Positions 41,878 to 51,000 of a stretch of 64,000 bases of DNA are shown here, in pieces. This stretch comes from Pseudolabrys sp. Root1462. Its GTDB lineage: Bacteria; Pseudomonadota; Alphaproteobacteria; Rhizobiales; Xanthobacteraceae. The stretch's first letter is position 1. Each line of letters starts with the position of its first letter. Made by a program: the position numbers and the translations under genes. The DNA lies in assembly GCF_001426945.1 (NCBI RefSeq), contig NZ_LMFS01000001.1, positions 957,757-1,021,756 of the forward strand. Direction: 5' to 3'. The notes beneath the pieces were generated by a model that saw only the letters and a program-made list of their open reading frames with translations, searched no databases and was not told where the DNA came from.

Positions 41878-41902
41878 GAGAAGACGTGCAAGGAATCGCA
41901 TC

Positions 41903-42868
41903 ATGAAGATTTGCGTCGCCGGCGAAGGTGCCTTTGGCAATAAACATCTTGAGGCGCTCGCCAAGATCGATGGCGTCGAAGTCGCGTCGCTGGTCGGCGG
42001 CGTGGCGGATGCCACCGAAGGCGTGGCCAAGAAGTTCAACATCCCGCACTGGACGCTCGACCTCGCCGAAGGCATGGCTCGGCCGGGCGTCGAGGCCGTC
42101 ATCCTGACGACGCCGACGCCGCTGCATGCGCGCCAGGCCGAGCAGGCGATGCGCGCCGGCAAGCATGTGCTGGTCGAAATCCCGATGGCCGACAACATCG
42201 CCGACGCCGAGCGCCTGGTTCAGGTGCAGAAGGAGAAGGGCGTGGTGGCGATGGCCGGCCACGTGCGCCGCTTCAACCCGAGCCATCAATGGGTGCATCG
42301 CAAGATGGTGGCCGGCGAACTGAAGCTGCAGCAGTTCGCCGCGACGACCTATTTCTTCCGCCGCACCAACCTCAACGCGCTCGGCCAGCCGCGGAGCTGG
42401 ACCGATCATCTGTTGTGGCATCACGCCTGTCACGCGGTCGATCTGTTCCTGTGGCAGACCGGCGAGGCGGTGGCCGAGGCGCAGGCGATCCAGGGGCCGA
42501 TCCATCCCGAACTTGGCATCGCCATGGATATGGCGATCCAGCTCAAGGCGGCGTCGGGCGCGATTTTCACGCTGTCGCTGTCGTTCAACAATAACGGGCC
42601 GCTCGGTTCGTTCTATCGCTACATCTGCGACAACGGCACCTATATCGGCCGCTACGACGAACTGGTCGACGGCCATGACAAGCCAATCGATCTTTCCGGC
42701 ATCGGTCCTTCGCTCAATGGCGTCGAGCTCGAGGATCGCGAATTCATCGCCGCAATCCGCGACAAGCGCGAGCCGGAATCGTCGCTGGCGAAATGCTTGC
42801 CGACCATGCGCGTGCTCGACCGTCTGGAGCGGCAGTTGCTCGGAGCCCAGGCGGTGGCGGCGGAGTAG
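41903..42868 (+). CDS. ligC: 4-carboxy-2-hydroxymuconate-6-semialdehyde dehydrogenase
   Basis: 321 residues of the Gfo/Idh/MocA family. The N-terminal nucleotide motif is ICVAGEGAFGNKHLEAL (3-19), the catalytic Lys region is GKHVLVEIP (in LigC a Glu replaces the usual EKP), and YFFRRTNLNALGQPRSWTDH with LLWHHACHAVDLF matches Sphingobium LigC closely. It oxidises the LigAB product, as its hemiacetal, to 2-pyrone-4,6-dicarboxylate with NADP+. The later steps (LigI, LigU, LigJ, LigK) and a regulator are not in the window. Confidence 0.93.
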   Translation: MKICVAGEGAFGNKHLEALAKIDGVEVASLVGGVADATEGVAKKFNIPHWTLDLAEGMARPGVEAVILTTPTPLHARQAEQAMRAGKHVLVEIPMADNIADAERLVQVQKEKGVVAMAGHVRRFNPSHQWVHRKMVAGELKLQQFAATTYFFRRTNLNALGQPRSWTDHLLWHHACHAVDLFLWQTGEAVAEAQAIQGPIHPELGIAMDMAIQLKAASGAIFTLSLSFNNNGPLGSFYRYICDNGTYIGRYDELVDGHDKPIDLSGIGPSLNGVELEDREFIAAIRDKREPESSLAKCLPTMRVLDRLERQLLGAQAVAAE

Positions 42869-42878
42869 GGCGGGCCGG

Positions 42879-43724
<846 letters not shown>

Positions 43725-43936
43725 GGAATTCCTCGCTCTTGCGGGCCGACACTAGGGACGGGGCGGAGTGCGGGCAAGGGTGCAGGCGACGATGGGCGGG
43801 CAAAGCCGAACGGCTTGCAGGAGGCCGCTGACACAGGCGTGATGGCCGGGTGATCGCGGCGGCAATAGCGCCGGCGGTAAAAATGACTAAATAGGGGGAC
43901 GGAAACAGTCACCCCCAGCCTCTGGCAGGTTCAAGA

Positions 43937-44359
43937 ATGACAACAACCGACACCACCATCGATTTCCTGGCGCTCACTGACGCCGACTGGAAGAAGCGCC
44001 TGACCCCCGAGCAATATCGCGTCCTGCGTCACCACGGCACCGAACGGCCGGGTTCCTGCGCGCTGAACTTTGAAAAGCGCGCCGGCACTTTCTCCTGCGC
44101 CGGCTGCGGACAGCCGCTGTTCAAGTCGCACGAGAAGTTCGAGAGCGGCACCGGCTGGCCGAGCTTCACCGATCCGCTGCCGGGTTCGGTCGAGACCAGC
44201 GAAGACACGACTTTCGGCATGCGCCGCGTCGAGGTGCATTGCAGCCGCTGCCATGGTCACCTCGGTCACGTCTTTCCGGACGGGCCGCCGCCGTCGGGTT
44301 TGCGTTACTGCATGAACGGCGTGGCGATGGACTTCGCACCGGCCGAACAAGGCGCCTGA
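43937..44359 (+). CDS. msrB: Peptide-methionine (R)-S-oxide reductase
   Basis: 140 residues, complete MsrB. Zinc ligands are C54-x2-C57 (SCAGCGQ) and C102-x2-C105 (HCSRCHGHLGHVF). The catalytic Cys is C125 in LRYCMNGVAMDF and the substrate pocket is GTGWPSF. It reduces methionine-R-sulfoxide in proteins using thioredoxin. No signal peptide, so cytoplasmic. It is monocistronic with a strong terminator. Confidence 0.96.
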   Translation: MTTTDTTIDFLALTDADWKKRLTPEQYRVLRHHGTERPGSCALNFEKRAGTFSCAGCGQPLFKSHEKFESGTGWPSFTDPLPGSVETSEDTTFGMRRVEVHCSRCHGHLGHVFPDGPPPSGLRYCMNGVAMDFAPAEQGA

Positions 44360-44381
44360 TACGTCGCGCGTACTATTGATG

Positions 44382-44414
44382 ATCCGCCCCGGCATCGCCG
44401 GGGCGGATTTTTTT
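44382..44414 (+). terminator. Intrinsic terminator of msrB
   Basis: ATCCGCCCCGGC/GCCGGGGCGGAT, a 12-bp perfect stem with a 3-nt loop, followed by a run of seven T. Confidence 0.95.
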
Positions 44415-44438
44415 GTGCCGGCGAGGGGCGTTTTCGTC

Positions 44439-44453
44439 CGGCAGATTTTGCCG
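44439..44453. promoter_or_regulatory. CGGCA-N5-TGCCG palindrome, putative flagellar enhancer (flgE)
   Basis: CGGCAGATTTTGCCG, centred about 107 bp before the expected sigma-54 start of flgE. The same 15-bp motif recurs at 55521-55535 and 62226-62240 in two other flagellar promoter regions. A further half site, CGGCAAATT, begins at 44457. Confidence 0.6.
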
Positions 44454-44525
44454 AGGCGGCAAATTCAGGCCGGTGCCGAAGTCCGGCCCGTCTCATTAAG
44501 GCATTGAAATAGCTATATAAAACCC

Positions 44526-44542
44526 ATGGCATGGCGATTGCC
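44526..44542 (+). promoter_or_regulatory. Sigma-54-type promoter of flgE
   Basis: ATGGCATGGCGATTGCC matches 14 of 17 positions of YTGGCACGRNNNTTGCW, with the essential GG and GC correctly spaced. Start expected near 44553, giving a leader of about 60 nt. Confidence 0.55.
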
Positions 44543-44611
44543 AAGGTCTCCCCGAGATCGTGCGCGCTTAAGGCCCGGAGGGGCGGCGCGGCAGGACGAG
44601 GAGAAAAAAGT

Positions 44612-46609
44612 ATGGGTATCTTCGGCGCACTGACGACCGCGGTGACGGGCATGCAGGCCCAGGCATTCGCGCTCCAGAACATCTCCGGCAACATCGCCAA
44701 CTCGCAGACGACCGCCTACAAGCGGACCGATACGAGCTTCACCGATCTGTTGCAGGACAACGTCCCGTCCAAGCAGGTCGCCGGCAGCGTCAACGCCAAC
44801 TCCCAGCAGACCAATACGGTGCAGGGCGATGTGCAGAACGCCTCAGTGCCGACCTACATGGCGATCAACGGCGCCGGCTTCTTCGTCGTCGAAAAGCCCG
44901 ACAGCTTCGCCGACGGACGCCCGAACTTCCCCGGCGTCGATCTCTACACCCGCCGCGGCGACTTCACGCTCGACCAGAACGGCTATCTGGTGAACGGCGC
45001 CGGCTACTACCTGATGGGCATTCCGATCGACGCCACCACCGGCAACCTCGCCGGCAGCGTGCCGCAGATGCTGCAGTTCCAGAACGGCTTCCAGCCGGCG
45101 CAGGCGACGACTGAAATCGACTATCGCGCCAACCTGCCTTCATACCCCAAGACGATCGACGCCGACTCGACGATCCCGGGCTCCGAGTTGCTCAACCCGG
45201 CGAACTTCACCGCCAACCCGATCAACGGCGCGCCGACGGTGGCGAAGATGATCGGTTACGGCGCCACGCTGCTGCCGGATGCGGCGGCCAAGCTGACCGG
45301 CTCCGCCGATTTGACGGCGCTGTCGTCCGCGGGCGGCACGCTGGATATTAACGGTACGACGTTCACGATCACGGCGGGCGATAACGCCGCGACGATTGCT
45401 GCGACGATCAATGCGCAGAGCGCGACCACCAAGGTCACCGCGGCGGTCGATGCGACCACGCACAAGCTGGTCCTCACCGGCACCGATGCCAGCACCAATA
45501 TCTCGGTCGGCGGCGGCTCGACGCTGTCGGTGCTGACCGAACTCGGTCTTTCGGTCGGCACGACCAACGCCACCAATCTGGTGACGCAGGGCGCGGTCGC
45601 CACCGGCCAGACCATGACCTTCCAGGTCGGCTCCAACCCGCCGCTCACCGTCACTTTCGGCGCCGGCAACGTGATGACGATGGCCGACCTGAACGTGCAG
45701 CTTGCGACGCTAGCGGGCGGCACGGCATCGGCCGACCCCGCGACCGGCAATATTACCGTTGCCGCGGCCGCCAATACCGACACGATTACGGTCGGCGGCA
45801 CCGCGACGGCGCGCAACTTCGGCATCAGAACCAGCTCCGCCTTGCCGTCGAACTCGACAGTGGTCGGTCAGGACGTGTCGACCTTCCTCAACGAGAGCAT
45901 CGCCGGCGGCGCGGTGACCGCCTACGACGTCTCCGGCTCGGCCGTGAACGTGCAGTTGCGCTGGGCCAAGGTGGACTCCTCGGCGCTGGGCGCCGGTCAC
46001 ACCGACAAGTGGAATCTGTTCTATCAGACCGACCCCAACGCCACCGGCACTACGCCGGCGTGGAAGAACGCCGGCGTCGACTACACCTTCTCGGCCAACG
46101 GCTCGCTCAGCCCGTCGATCAACGCGATCACGCTCGACAACGTGTCGATCAGCGGCGTCAGCCTCGGCACCTTGCACCTCGTGCACTCGACCGGCGGCAT
46201 TACGCAGTACTCCGACTCCAACGGTTCGGTGAAGGTCAACCAGCTGCAACAGAACGGCTACGCGGCCGGCGAACTGCAATCGATCGCCGTCAGCGACAAG
46301 GGCCGCATCACCGGCACCTACTCGAACGGCCGCACCATCGATCTCGCCGAAGTGACGCTGGCGAACTTCTCGGGCTCCAACGGCCTGAAGAAACTCGACG
46401 GCGGCGCCTTCGCCACCACGGCGGAATCCGGGACTCCTACTTACGGCGCGCCGGGCAAGATCGTCGGTTCGTCGCTGGAGGGATCCAACACCGATATCGC
46501 CGACGAGTTCACCAAGCTGATCGTCACGCAGCAGGCTTATTCGGCGAACACCAAGGTGATCACGACCACCAACCAGATGGTTCAGGATCTGCTCAACGTG
46601 ATCCGCTGA
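44612..46609 (+). CDS. flgE: Flagellar hook protein
   Basis: 665 residues from the ATG at 44612 with GGAG a short distance upstream; the frame from 44531 would start inside the sigma-54 element. N-terminal GALTTAVTGMQAQAFALQ and ISGNIANSQTTAYKR, and C-terminal DIADEFTKLIVTQQAYSANT, are the rod/hook end motifs. It is much longer than enterobacterial FlgE (about 400 residues). The middle, about residues 225-410, is an inserted Ala/Thr-rich beta region with hook_IN-like segments (LDINGTTFTITAGDNAATIA). Hook subunits assemble outside the cell on the rod. Confidence 0.95.
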   Translation: MGIFGALTTAVTGMQAQAFALQNISGNIANSQTTAYKRTDTSFTDLLQDNVPSKQVAGSVNANSQQTNTVQGDVQNASVPTYMAINGAGFFVVEKPDSFADGRPNFPGVDLYTRRGDFTLDQNGYLVNGAGYYLMGIPIDATTGNLAGSVPQMLQFQNGFQPAQATTEIDYRANLPSYPKTIDADSTIPGSELLNPANFTANPINGAPTVAKMIGYGATLLPDAAAKLTGSADLTALSSAGGTLDINGTTFTITAGDNAATIAATINAQSATTKVTAAVDATTHKLVLTGTDASTNISVGGGSTLSVLTELGLSVGTTNATNLVTQGAVATGQTMTFQVGSNPPLTVTFGAGNVMTMADLNVQLATLAGGTASADPATGNITVAAAANTDTITVGGTATARNFGIRTSSALPSNSTVVGQDVSTFLNESIAGGAVTAYDVSGSAVNVQLRWAKVDSSALGAGHTDKWNLFYQTDPNATGTTPAWKNAGVDYTFSANGSLSPSINAITLDNVSISGVSLGTLHLVHSTGGITQYSDSNGSVKVNQLQQNGYAAGELQSIAVSDKGRITGTYSNGRTIDLAEVTLANFSGSNGLKKLDGGAFATTAESGTPTYGAPGKIVGSSLEGSNTDIADEFTKLIVTQQAYSANTKVITTTNQMVQDLLNVIR

Positions 46610-46652
46610 GCGGCGGCGCGCGGGCGGTGATTTGTAGGAACGGCAGCCGGCC

Positions 46653-48518
46653 ATGAGTCTGTCTCAGGCGCTTATCTCCGCGATATCCGGGCTGAATACC
46701 ACTCAGTCCAGTCTGGCGCTGGTGTCGGCGAACGTCGCCAACGCCGGCACGCCGGGGTATGTGCGGAAGACGGCCAACCAGATCGCCACCGCCGCCAACG
46801 GAACGGCGGTGAGCGTTCGCGTCGCCTCCGTGCAGCGCGAACTCGACACCTACGTGCAGAAGCAGCTTCGCACCGAGAATGCCGGCGCGAGCTATGCCAC
46901 GATCCGTGCGCAGTTCTACAGCCAGTTGCAGAGCGTTTACGGCCAGCCCGGCAGCGACACTGCGCTTGACACGGTGTTCAACAACTTCACCTCGTCGTTG
47001 CAAGCGCTGCAGGGCAGTCCAGACGATCCGTCGGCGCAGAGTTCGGTGGTGACGACGGCCCAGCTGCTGGCCCAGCAGCTGAACACGATGACGGAGCAGG
47101 TCCAGTCGCTGCGCGGGGCCGCCGAACTCGGCATCTCGGACTCGGTCGATCAGGCCAACGACGCGATGCAGCACATCGCCGACATCAACGCCCAGCTCGC
47201 CGGCGTCAATGTCGTCGATGCGTCGTCCACGCTGCTGATGGATCAGCGCGACAACTACATCGACAAGCTGTCGCAGTTGATGGACATCAACGTCATCCAG
47301 GGCAACAATAACCAGGTGACGGTCTATACCAACTCCGGCGTTCAGCTGGTTGGCACGGCTGCGTCCAAGCTGGCCTTCAATGCCCAGGGCACGGTGTCGG
47401 CCAATACGGTCTGGAACGCCGACCCGGCCAAGAGCGGCGTCGGCACGATCACGCTGACGTCGGCGAACGGCAGTTCGGTCGACTTGATCAAGACCAACGC
47501 CATTCACTCGGGCGAGATCGCCGGCTATCTGCAGATGCGCGACCAGGACCTGGTGCAGGCGCAAAATCAGCTCGACGCGCTCGCCGCCAGCATGTCCAGC
47601 GCGCTGTCGGACCAGACCACGGGCGGTACGCCCGTGACCTCGGGGTCGCAGAGCGGCTTCGACATCGACATCAGCGGTCTGTCGGCCGGCAATACCATTA
47701 CCATCAACTACACCGATGGCCTCACTCATACGCCGCGCACTCTCACGTTGATGCGCGTCGACGATCCCAACGCTTTGCCGCTGTCGAACACCGCGACGAC
47801 CAATCCCAACGACAAGGTTGTCGGTATCGATTTCTCCGGCGGCATGACGGCGGTCTACGGCCAGATCGCCTCGGCCATGGGCTCGACCGGCATGACGGCG
47901 TCGAACCCGTCCGGCAACACCCTGCGCATCCTCAACGACGGCGCCGGCAACATCGTCTCCGTCAATAACGTGACGGCGACGAAAACCGCGACGTCGCTGT
48001 CCGGCGGCTCGGCGCAGATGTCGTTCTTCACCGACGGCGGCTCGGCCTATACCGGCGCCATCGATGGCGTCGGCAGCCAGATCACCGGATTGGCCGGCCG
48101 CATCGCAGTCAATCAGGGCCTGATCGGCGACCCGTCGAAAGTGGTCAATTACGGAACGAGCGTCGCCTCGGGCGACAGCACGCGGCCGGACTTCCTCTAC
48201 AAGCAGATGAGCAGCGCATCGCTGGTTTACCCGTCGAACACGGGTATCGGCACCGCCGGTTCGCCGTTCTCCGGGTCGCTCTCGACCTTCCTGCGTCAGG
48301 TCATCAGCGTGCAGGGCCAGAATGCCGATGCCGCGTCCAATCTGAAGCAAGGTCAGGATGTCGTGCAATCGGCGCTGCAGCAGCGCTTCAACGACGCCTC
48401 GGGCGTCAACATCGATCAGGAAATGACCAACCTCCTGACGTTGCAGAATAGTTATGCCGCGAACGCCCGTGTTCTGTCCGTGGTCAAGGACATGATCGAC
48501 ACCCTAATGAAGATTTGA
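46653..48518 (+). CDS. flgK: Hook-filament junction protein 1
   Basis: 621 residues. N-terminal ALISAISGLNTTQSSLALVS and ANVANAGTPGYVRK, and C-terminal GVNIDQEMTNLLTLQNSYAA with ARVLSVVKDMIDTLMKI, are diagnostic. The first junction ring sits between hook and filament. It follows flgE by 43 bp and flgL starts 7 bp after it, forming flgE-flgK-flgL. Confidence 0.96.
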   Translation: MSLSQALISAISGLNTTQSSLALVSANVANAGTPGYVRKTANQIATAANGTAVSVRVASVQRELDTYVQKQLRTENAGASYATIRAQFYSQLQSVYGQPGSDTALDTVFNNFTSSLQALQGSPDDPSAQSSVVTTAQLLAQQLNTMTEQVQSLRGAAELGISDSVDQANDAMQHIADINAQLAGVNVVDASSTLLMDQRDNYIDKLSQLMDINVIQGNNNQVTVYTNSGVQLVGTAASKLAFNAQGTVSANTVWNADPAKSGVGTITLTSANGSSVDLIKTNAIHSGEIAGYLQMRDQDLVQAQNQLDALAASMSSALSDQTTGGTPVTSGSQSGFDIDISGLSAGNTITINYTDGLTHTPRTLTLMRVDDPNALPLSNTATTNPNDKVVGIDFSGGMTAVYGQIASAMGSTGMTASNPSGNTLRILNDGAGNIVSVNNVTATKTATSLSGGSAQMSFFTDGGSAYTGAIDGVGSQITGLAGRIAVNQGLIGDPSKVVNYGTSVASGDSTRPDFLYKQMSSASLVYPSNTGIGTAGSPFSGSLSTFLRQVISVQGQNADAASNLKQGQDVVQSALQQRFNDASGVNIDQEMTNLLTLQNSYAANARVLSVVKDMIDTLMKI

Positions 48519-48525
48519 GGTCGCT

Positions 48526-50028
48526 ATGACCGTATCGTCCATCAACGGAACCTCGGCGGCGATGATCCAGTCGCTGGTGGGCCTGCGCAGCCAGCTCGAC
48601 GACTTGAGCCGCCAGCTCAGCACCGGCCAGAAGTCCACCACCTTCGCCGGTCTCGGCAGTCAGCGCGGCGTCGCCGTGAGCCTGCGCTCGCAATTGTCGG
48701 CGATCAGCGGCTTCGACGCCACGGCGGCGAACGTCAACACGCGCATCAACGTGGCGAATACCGCCCTCACCAGCATGGCGGATATCGTAACCAACATGAA
48801 GGCTGCGATCGCGCAAAGCACCAATGTGAGCGGCATCAACGCCGCCAGCCAGACGCAGTCGACGGCGAAATATTCGCTCGACGGCGCGCTCGGTCTGCTC
48901 AATACCCAGGCCGGCGATCGCTACCTGTTCGGCGGCAAGGTCACCGACCAGCCGCCAGTCGAGAGTGCCGACACTGTTCTGAACGGCGACGGCACCCGCG
49001 CCGGTCTCGTCCAGACCATCAGCGAACGCAAGCAGGCCGATCTCGGCGCCAATGGGCTCGGCCGCCTGAACCTGACGAATTCGACCATCGACTCTGTGGA
49101 GATCACCGAGGACGCATCGACATTCGGTATGAAGCTGGCCTCCATTTCGACGGACATGACCAACGCGGTGGTGAGCGGCCCCGCTGGAGCGCCGCCAAGC
49201 GTTTCGGTGAATGTCGGCAGCGGCAATCCCAATGAGGGCGAAAGCCTGACCGTCCGCTTTAATTTGCCGGACGGTACCACCAGCAGCGTGACGCTGACCG
49301 CGACGACGAATTCGCCGCCGGGCGCCGGCCAGTTCACCATCGGCGCGTCGCCCAGCGACACCACAACCAACCTGACCGCGGCGCTGACGACGGCGATTCA
49401 GACCGTCGGCAATACCAGCCTGACAGCGGCCTCGGCGGTCCAGGCGTCGAACGAATTCTTTAATGCCGACGCCAATCACCCGCCGCTGCGCGTCGATGGC
49501 CCGCCTTTCGATACGGCGACCGGCCTCGTTAACGGCACATCGGCGAATACGGTGATTTGGTATACCGGCGATGCCGATCCCGGCTCGGCGCGAACGACCG
49601 CGAGTGCGCAGATCGACACGTCGATGACCGTCAATTACGGCATGCGCGCCAGCGAGCAAGGCCTGCGCTCGATCGTGCAGAGCGCCGCGACCCTGGCGGC
49701 GGTGACGATCTCCTCGAGCGATCCGAACGGCGTCGCGCTGAGCCAGGAGCTCAACACCCGCGTCAGTGGCCAGTTGAGCGGCCCGCCCGGGACCCAGACC
49801 CTGCAGGACATCCAGACCGACCTTGCCGGCGCACAGGTCTCCATCAATGCCGCGAAGACCCGGCACCAGCAGCAGACCAGCACGCTTCAGGAATACCAGA
49901 GCCAGATCGAAGGCGTTTCGAACGAAGAAGTCGGTGCCCAGATACTGACCCTGCAAACGCGGCTTGAGGCGAGCATGCAGGTGACCGCGCGGATGTATCA
50001 GACGAGTCTGGTGAATTACTTGCAATAG
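48526..50028 (+). CDS. flgL: Hook-filament junction protein 3 (flagellin-like)
   Basis: 500 residues. Flagellin-like helical ends (MIQSLVGLRSQLDDLSRQLS, then a C-terminal EVGAQILTLQTRLEASMQVT) surround a beta-rich middle (about 220-300) with VRFNLPDGTTSSVTLTATT. The middle makes it longer than most FlgL proteins (about 300-350 residues). Last gene of the flgE operon, followed by a strong terminator. Confidence 0.93.
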   Translation: MTVSSINGTSAAMIQSLVGLRSQLDDLSRQLSTGQKSTTFAGLGSQRGVAVSLRSQLSAISGFDATAANVNTRINVANTALTSMADIVTNMKAAIAQSTNVSGINAASQTQSTAKYSLDGALGLLNTQAGDRYLFGGKVTDQPPVESADTVLNGDGTRAGLVQTISERKQADLGANGLGRLNLTNSTIDSVEITEDASTFGMKLASISTDMTNAVVSGPAGAPPSVSVNVGSGNPNEGESLTVRFNLPDGTTSSVTLTATTNSPPGAGQFTIGASPSDTTTNLTAALTTAIQTVGNTSLTAASAVQASNEFFNADANHPPLRVDGPPFDTATGLVNGTSANTVIWYTGDADPGSARTTASAQIDTSMTVNYGMRASEQGLRSIVQSAATLAAVTISSSDPNGVALSQELNTRVSGQLSGPPGTQTLQDIQTDLAGAQVSINAAKTRHQQQTSTLQEYQSQIEGVSNEEVGAQILTLQTRLEASMQVTARMYQTSLVNYLQ

Positions 50029-50082
50029 GCTCGGCGGCGTTCGTTACGCTCACGCCGCCTTTTCCTGACGGCGCTCCAAATG

Positions 50083-50113
50083 AAAAAGCCGCGGCCCGTG
50101 CCGCGGCTTTTTT
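50083..50113 (+). terminator. Intrinsic terminator after flgL
   Basis: AAAAAGCCGCGGC/GCCGCGGCTTTTTT with a CCGT loop; the A-run on the left also lets it stop minus-strand flaF transcripts. Confidence 0.95.
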
Positions 50114-50133
50114 GTCTTTGAGGCTTGGGAAGG

Positions 50134-50499
50134 TCAGGCGCGGCCGAGCAAGCCGGCAGCGAGCTCGCGATTGATGTGGATGAGCGCGCCGAGCTTTTCC
50201 GGCTGCGGATTGTCCATCACGTCAACGGTCTGCTTCATGACGAAGATGCCGATATTGGCGACGTTCTGGCGCAGTTCGCGCGGCAGCGGATTTTCCGGCC
50301 GCATGACCGAAGTCATGAGCACCGACCACAGTTTGCGGTTGTTCAGAAGCGCCGCGCCGAGCTCGAATTGCTTGGAGTCCCAGGAGTCGCGGATCGTTGC
50401 CAATTGTTGCGCCGCAAAGAGAAGCTTGTCGGCTTCCATCTCACGGGGCGTCGCGACTTGCTGGGCCACCTTGCCGTAGGCTTGCGCCGCTTGCGTCAT
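50134..50499 (-). CDS. flaF: Flagellar biosynthesis regulator FlaF
   Basis: 121 residues, starting AAQAYGKVAQQVATPREMEA, the FlaF opening, with ATIRDSWDSKQFELGAALLN and LPRELRQNVANIGIFVMKQT. In Caulobacter and rhizobia FlaF promotes flagellin secretion and synthesis, opposing FlbT. It overlaps the end of flbT by 59 bp, so the two are translationally coupled. Confidence 0.94.
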   Translation of the reverse strand: MTQAAQAYGKVAQQVATPREMEADKLLFAAQQLATIRDSWDSKQFELGAALLNNRKLWSVLMTSVMRPENPLPRELRQNVANIGIFVMKQTVDVMDNPQPEKLGALIHINRELAAGLLGRA

Positions 50500-50872
50500 T
50501 CATAAGCTCCTGCTCGTACTGAATCAGCTGCTTTGTCTGCTTCAGAGCTTTGTAAAGATCGCCCGTTAAGATATGATTATTGATAAGCTCTATTTGCGGC
50601 CAAGTACTTGGCGCGGCTTGAACAATATCCCGGACCAGCGCGAAGTAGGTACCGTGATGTTCCGCCGGGGTCTTCGACGTGTACATCAGCAGGATGGCCA
50701 GATAGATCCGCTTGGCCGGGGTGTCGGCCTGCTCCGCGGTCATGATGTCCTTTTCCCGCAGGATCGGCATCTTGCCGTCGATCAGGAATGTCGCTCGGCG
50801 GTCGGAGTTGGTGATGACGCACTCGCCGATCAGGATGCGCTCGCCGGGCTTGAGTTCGACTTTCAGGGCCAT
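50441..50872 (-). CDS. flbT: Flagellin mRNA repressor FlbT
   Basis: 143 residues: MALKVELKPGERILIGECVI, NSDRRATFLIDGKMPILREK, and TPAKRIYLAILLMYTSKTPA. FlbT binds the 5' leader of flagellin mRNA and destabilises or blocks it until the hook is finished. It lies downstream of the flagellin gene it would regulate, after the flagellin terminator. Confidence 0.96.
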   Translation of the reverse strand: MALKVELKPGERILIGECVITNSDRRATFLIDGKMPILREKDIMTAEQADTPAKRIYLAILLMYTSKTPAEHHGTYFALVRDIVQAAPSTWPQIELINNHILTGDLYKALKQTKQLIQYEQELMNDASGASLRQGGPASRDAP

Positions 50873-50941
50873 GACAGTTCCGAATCCGCGTTTGTTGCTG
50901 TGATGTTATAGCGCCTATCGCGGAGTTCTTCACGCCGGGTC

Positions 50942-50975
50942 AAAAAGAAAACGGCGGGGCCGAGGCCCCGCCGTT
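50942..50975 (-). terminator. Intrinsic terminator of the flagellin gene
   Basis: AACGGCGGGGC/GCCCCGCCGTT, 11-bp stem with CGAG loop, followed on the minus strand by TTCTTTTT. Confidence 0.92.
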
Positions 50976-51000
50976 CCGACAGTTCGTGGAGCGGAAGCTC

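Noticed and set aside
44531-44611. N-terminal extension of flgE
   Set aside because: It starts within the sigma-54 element and lacks the ribosome-binding site present before 44612.
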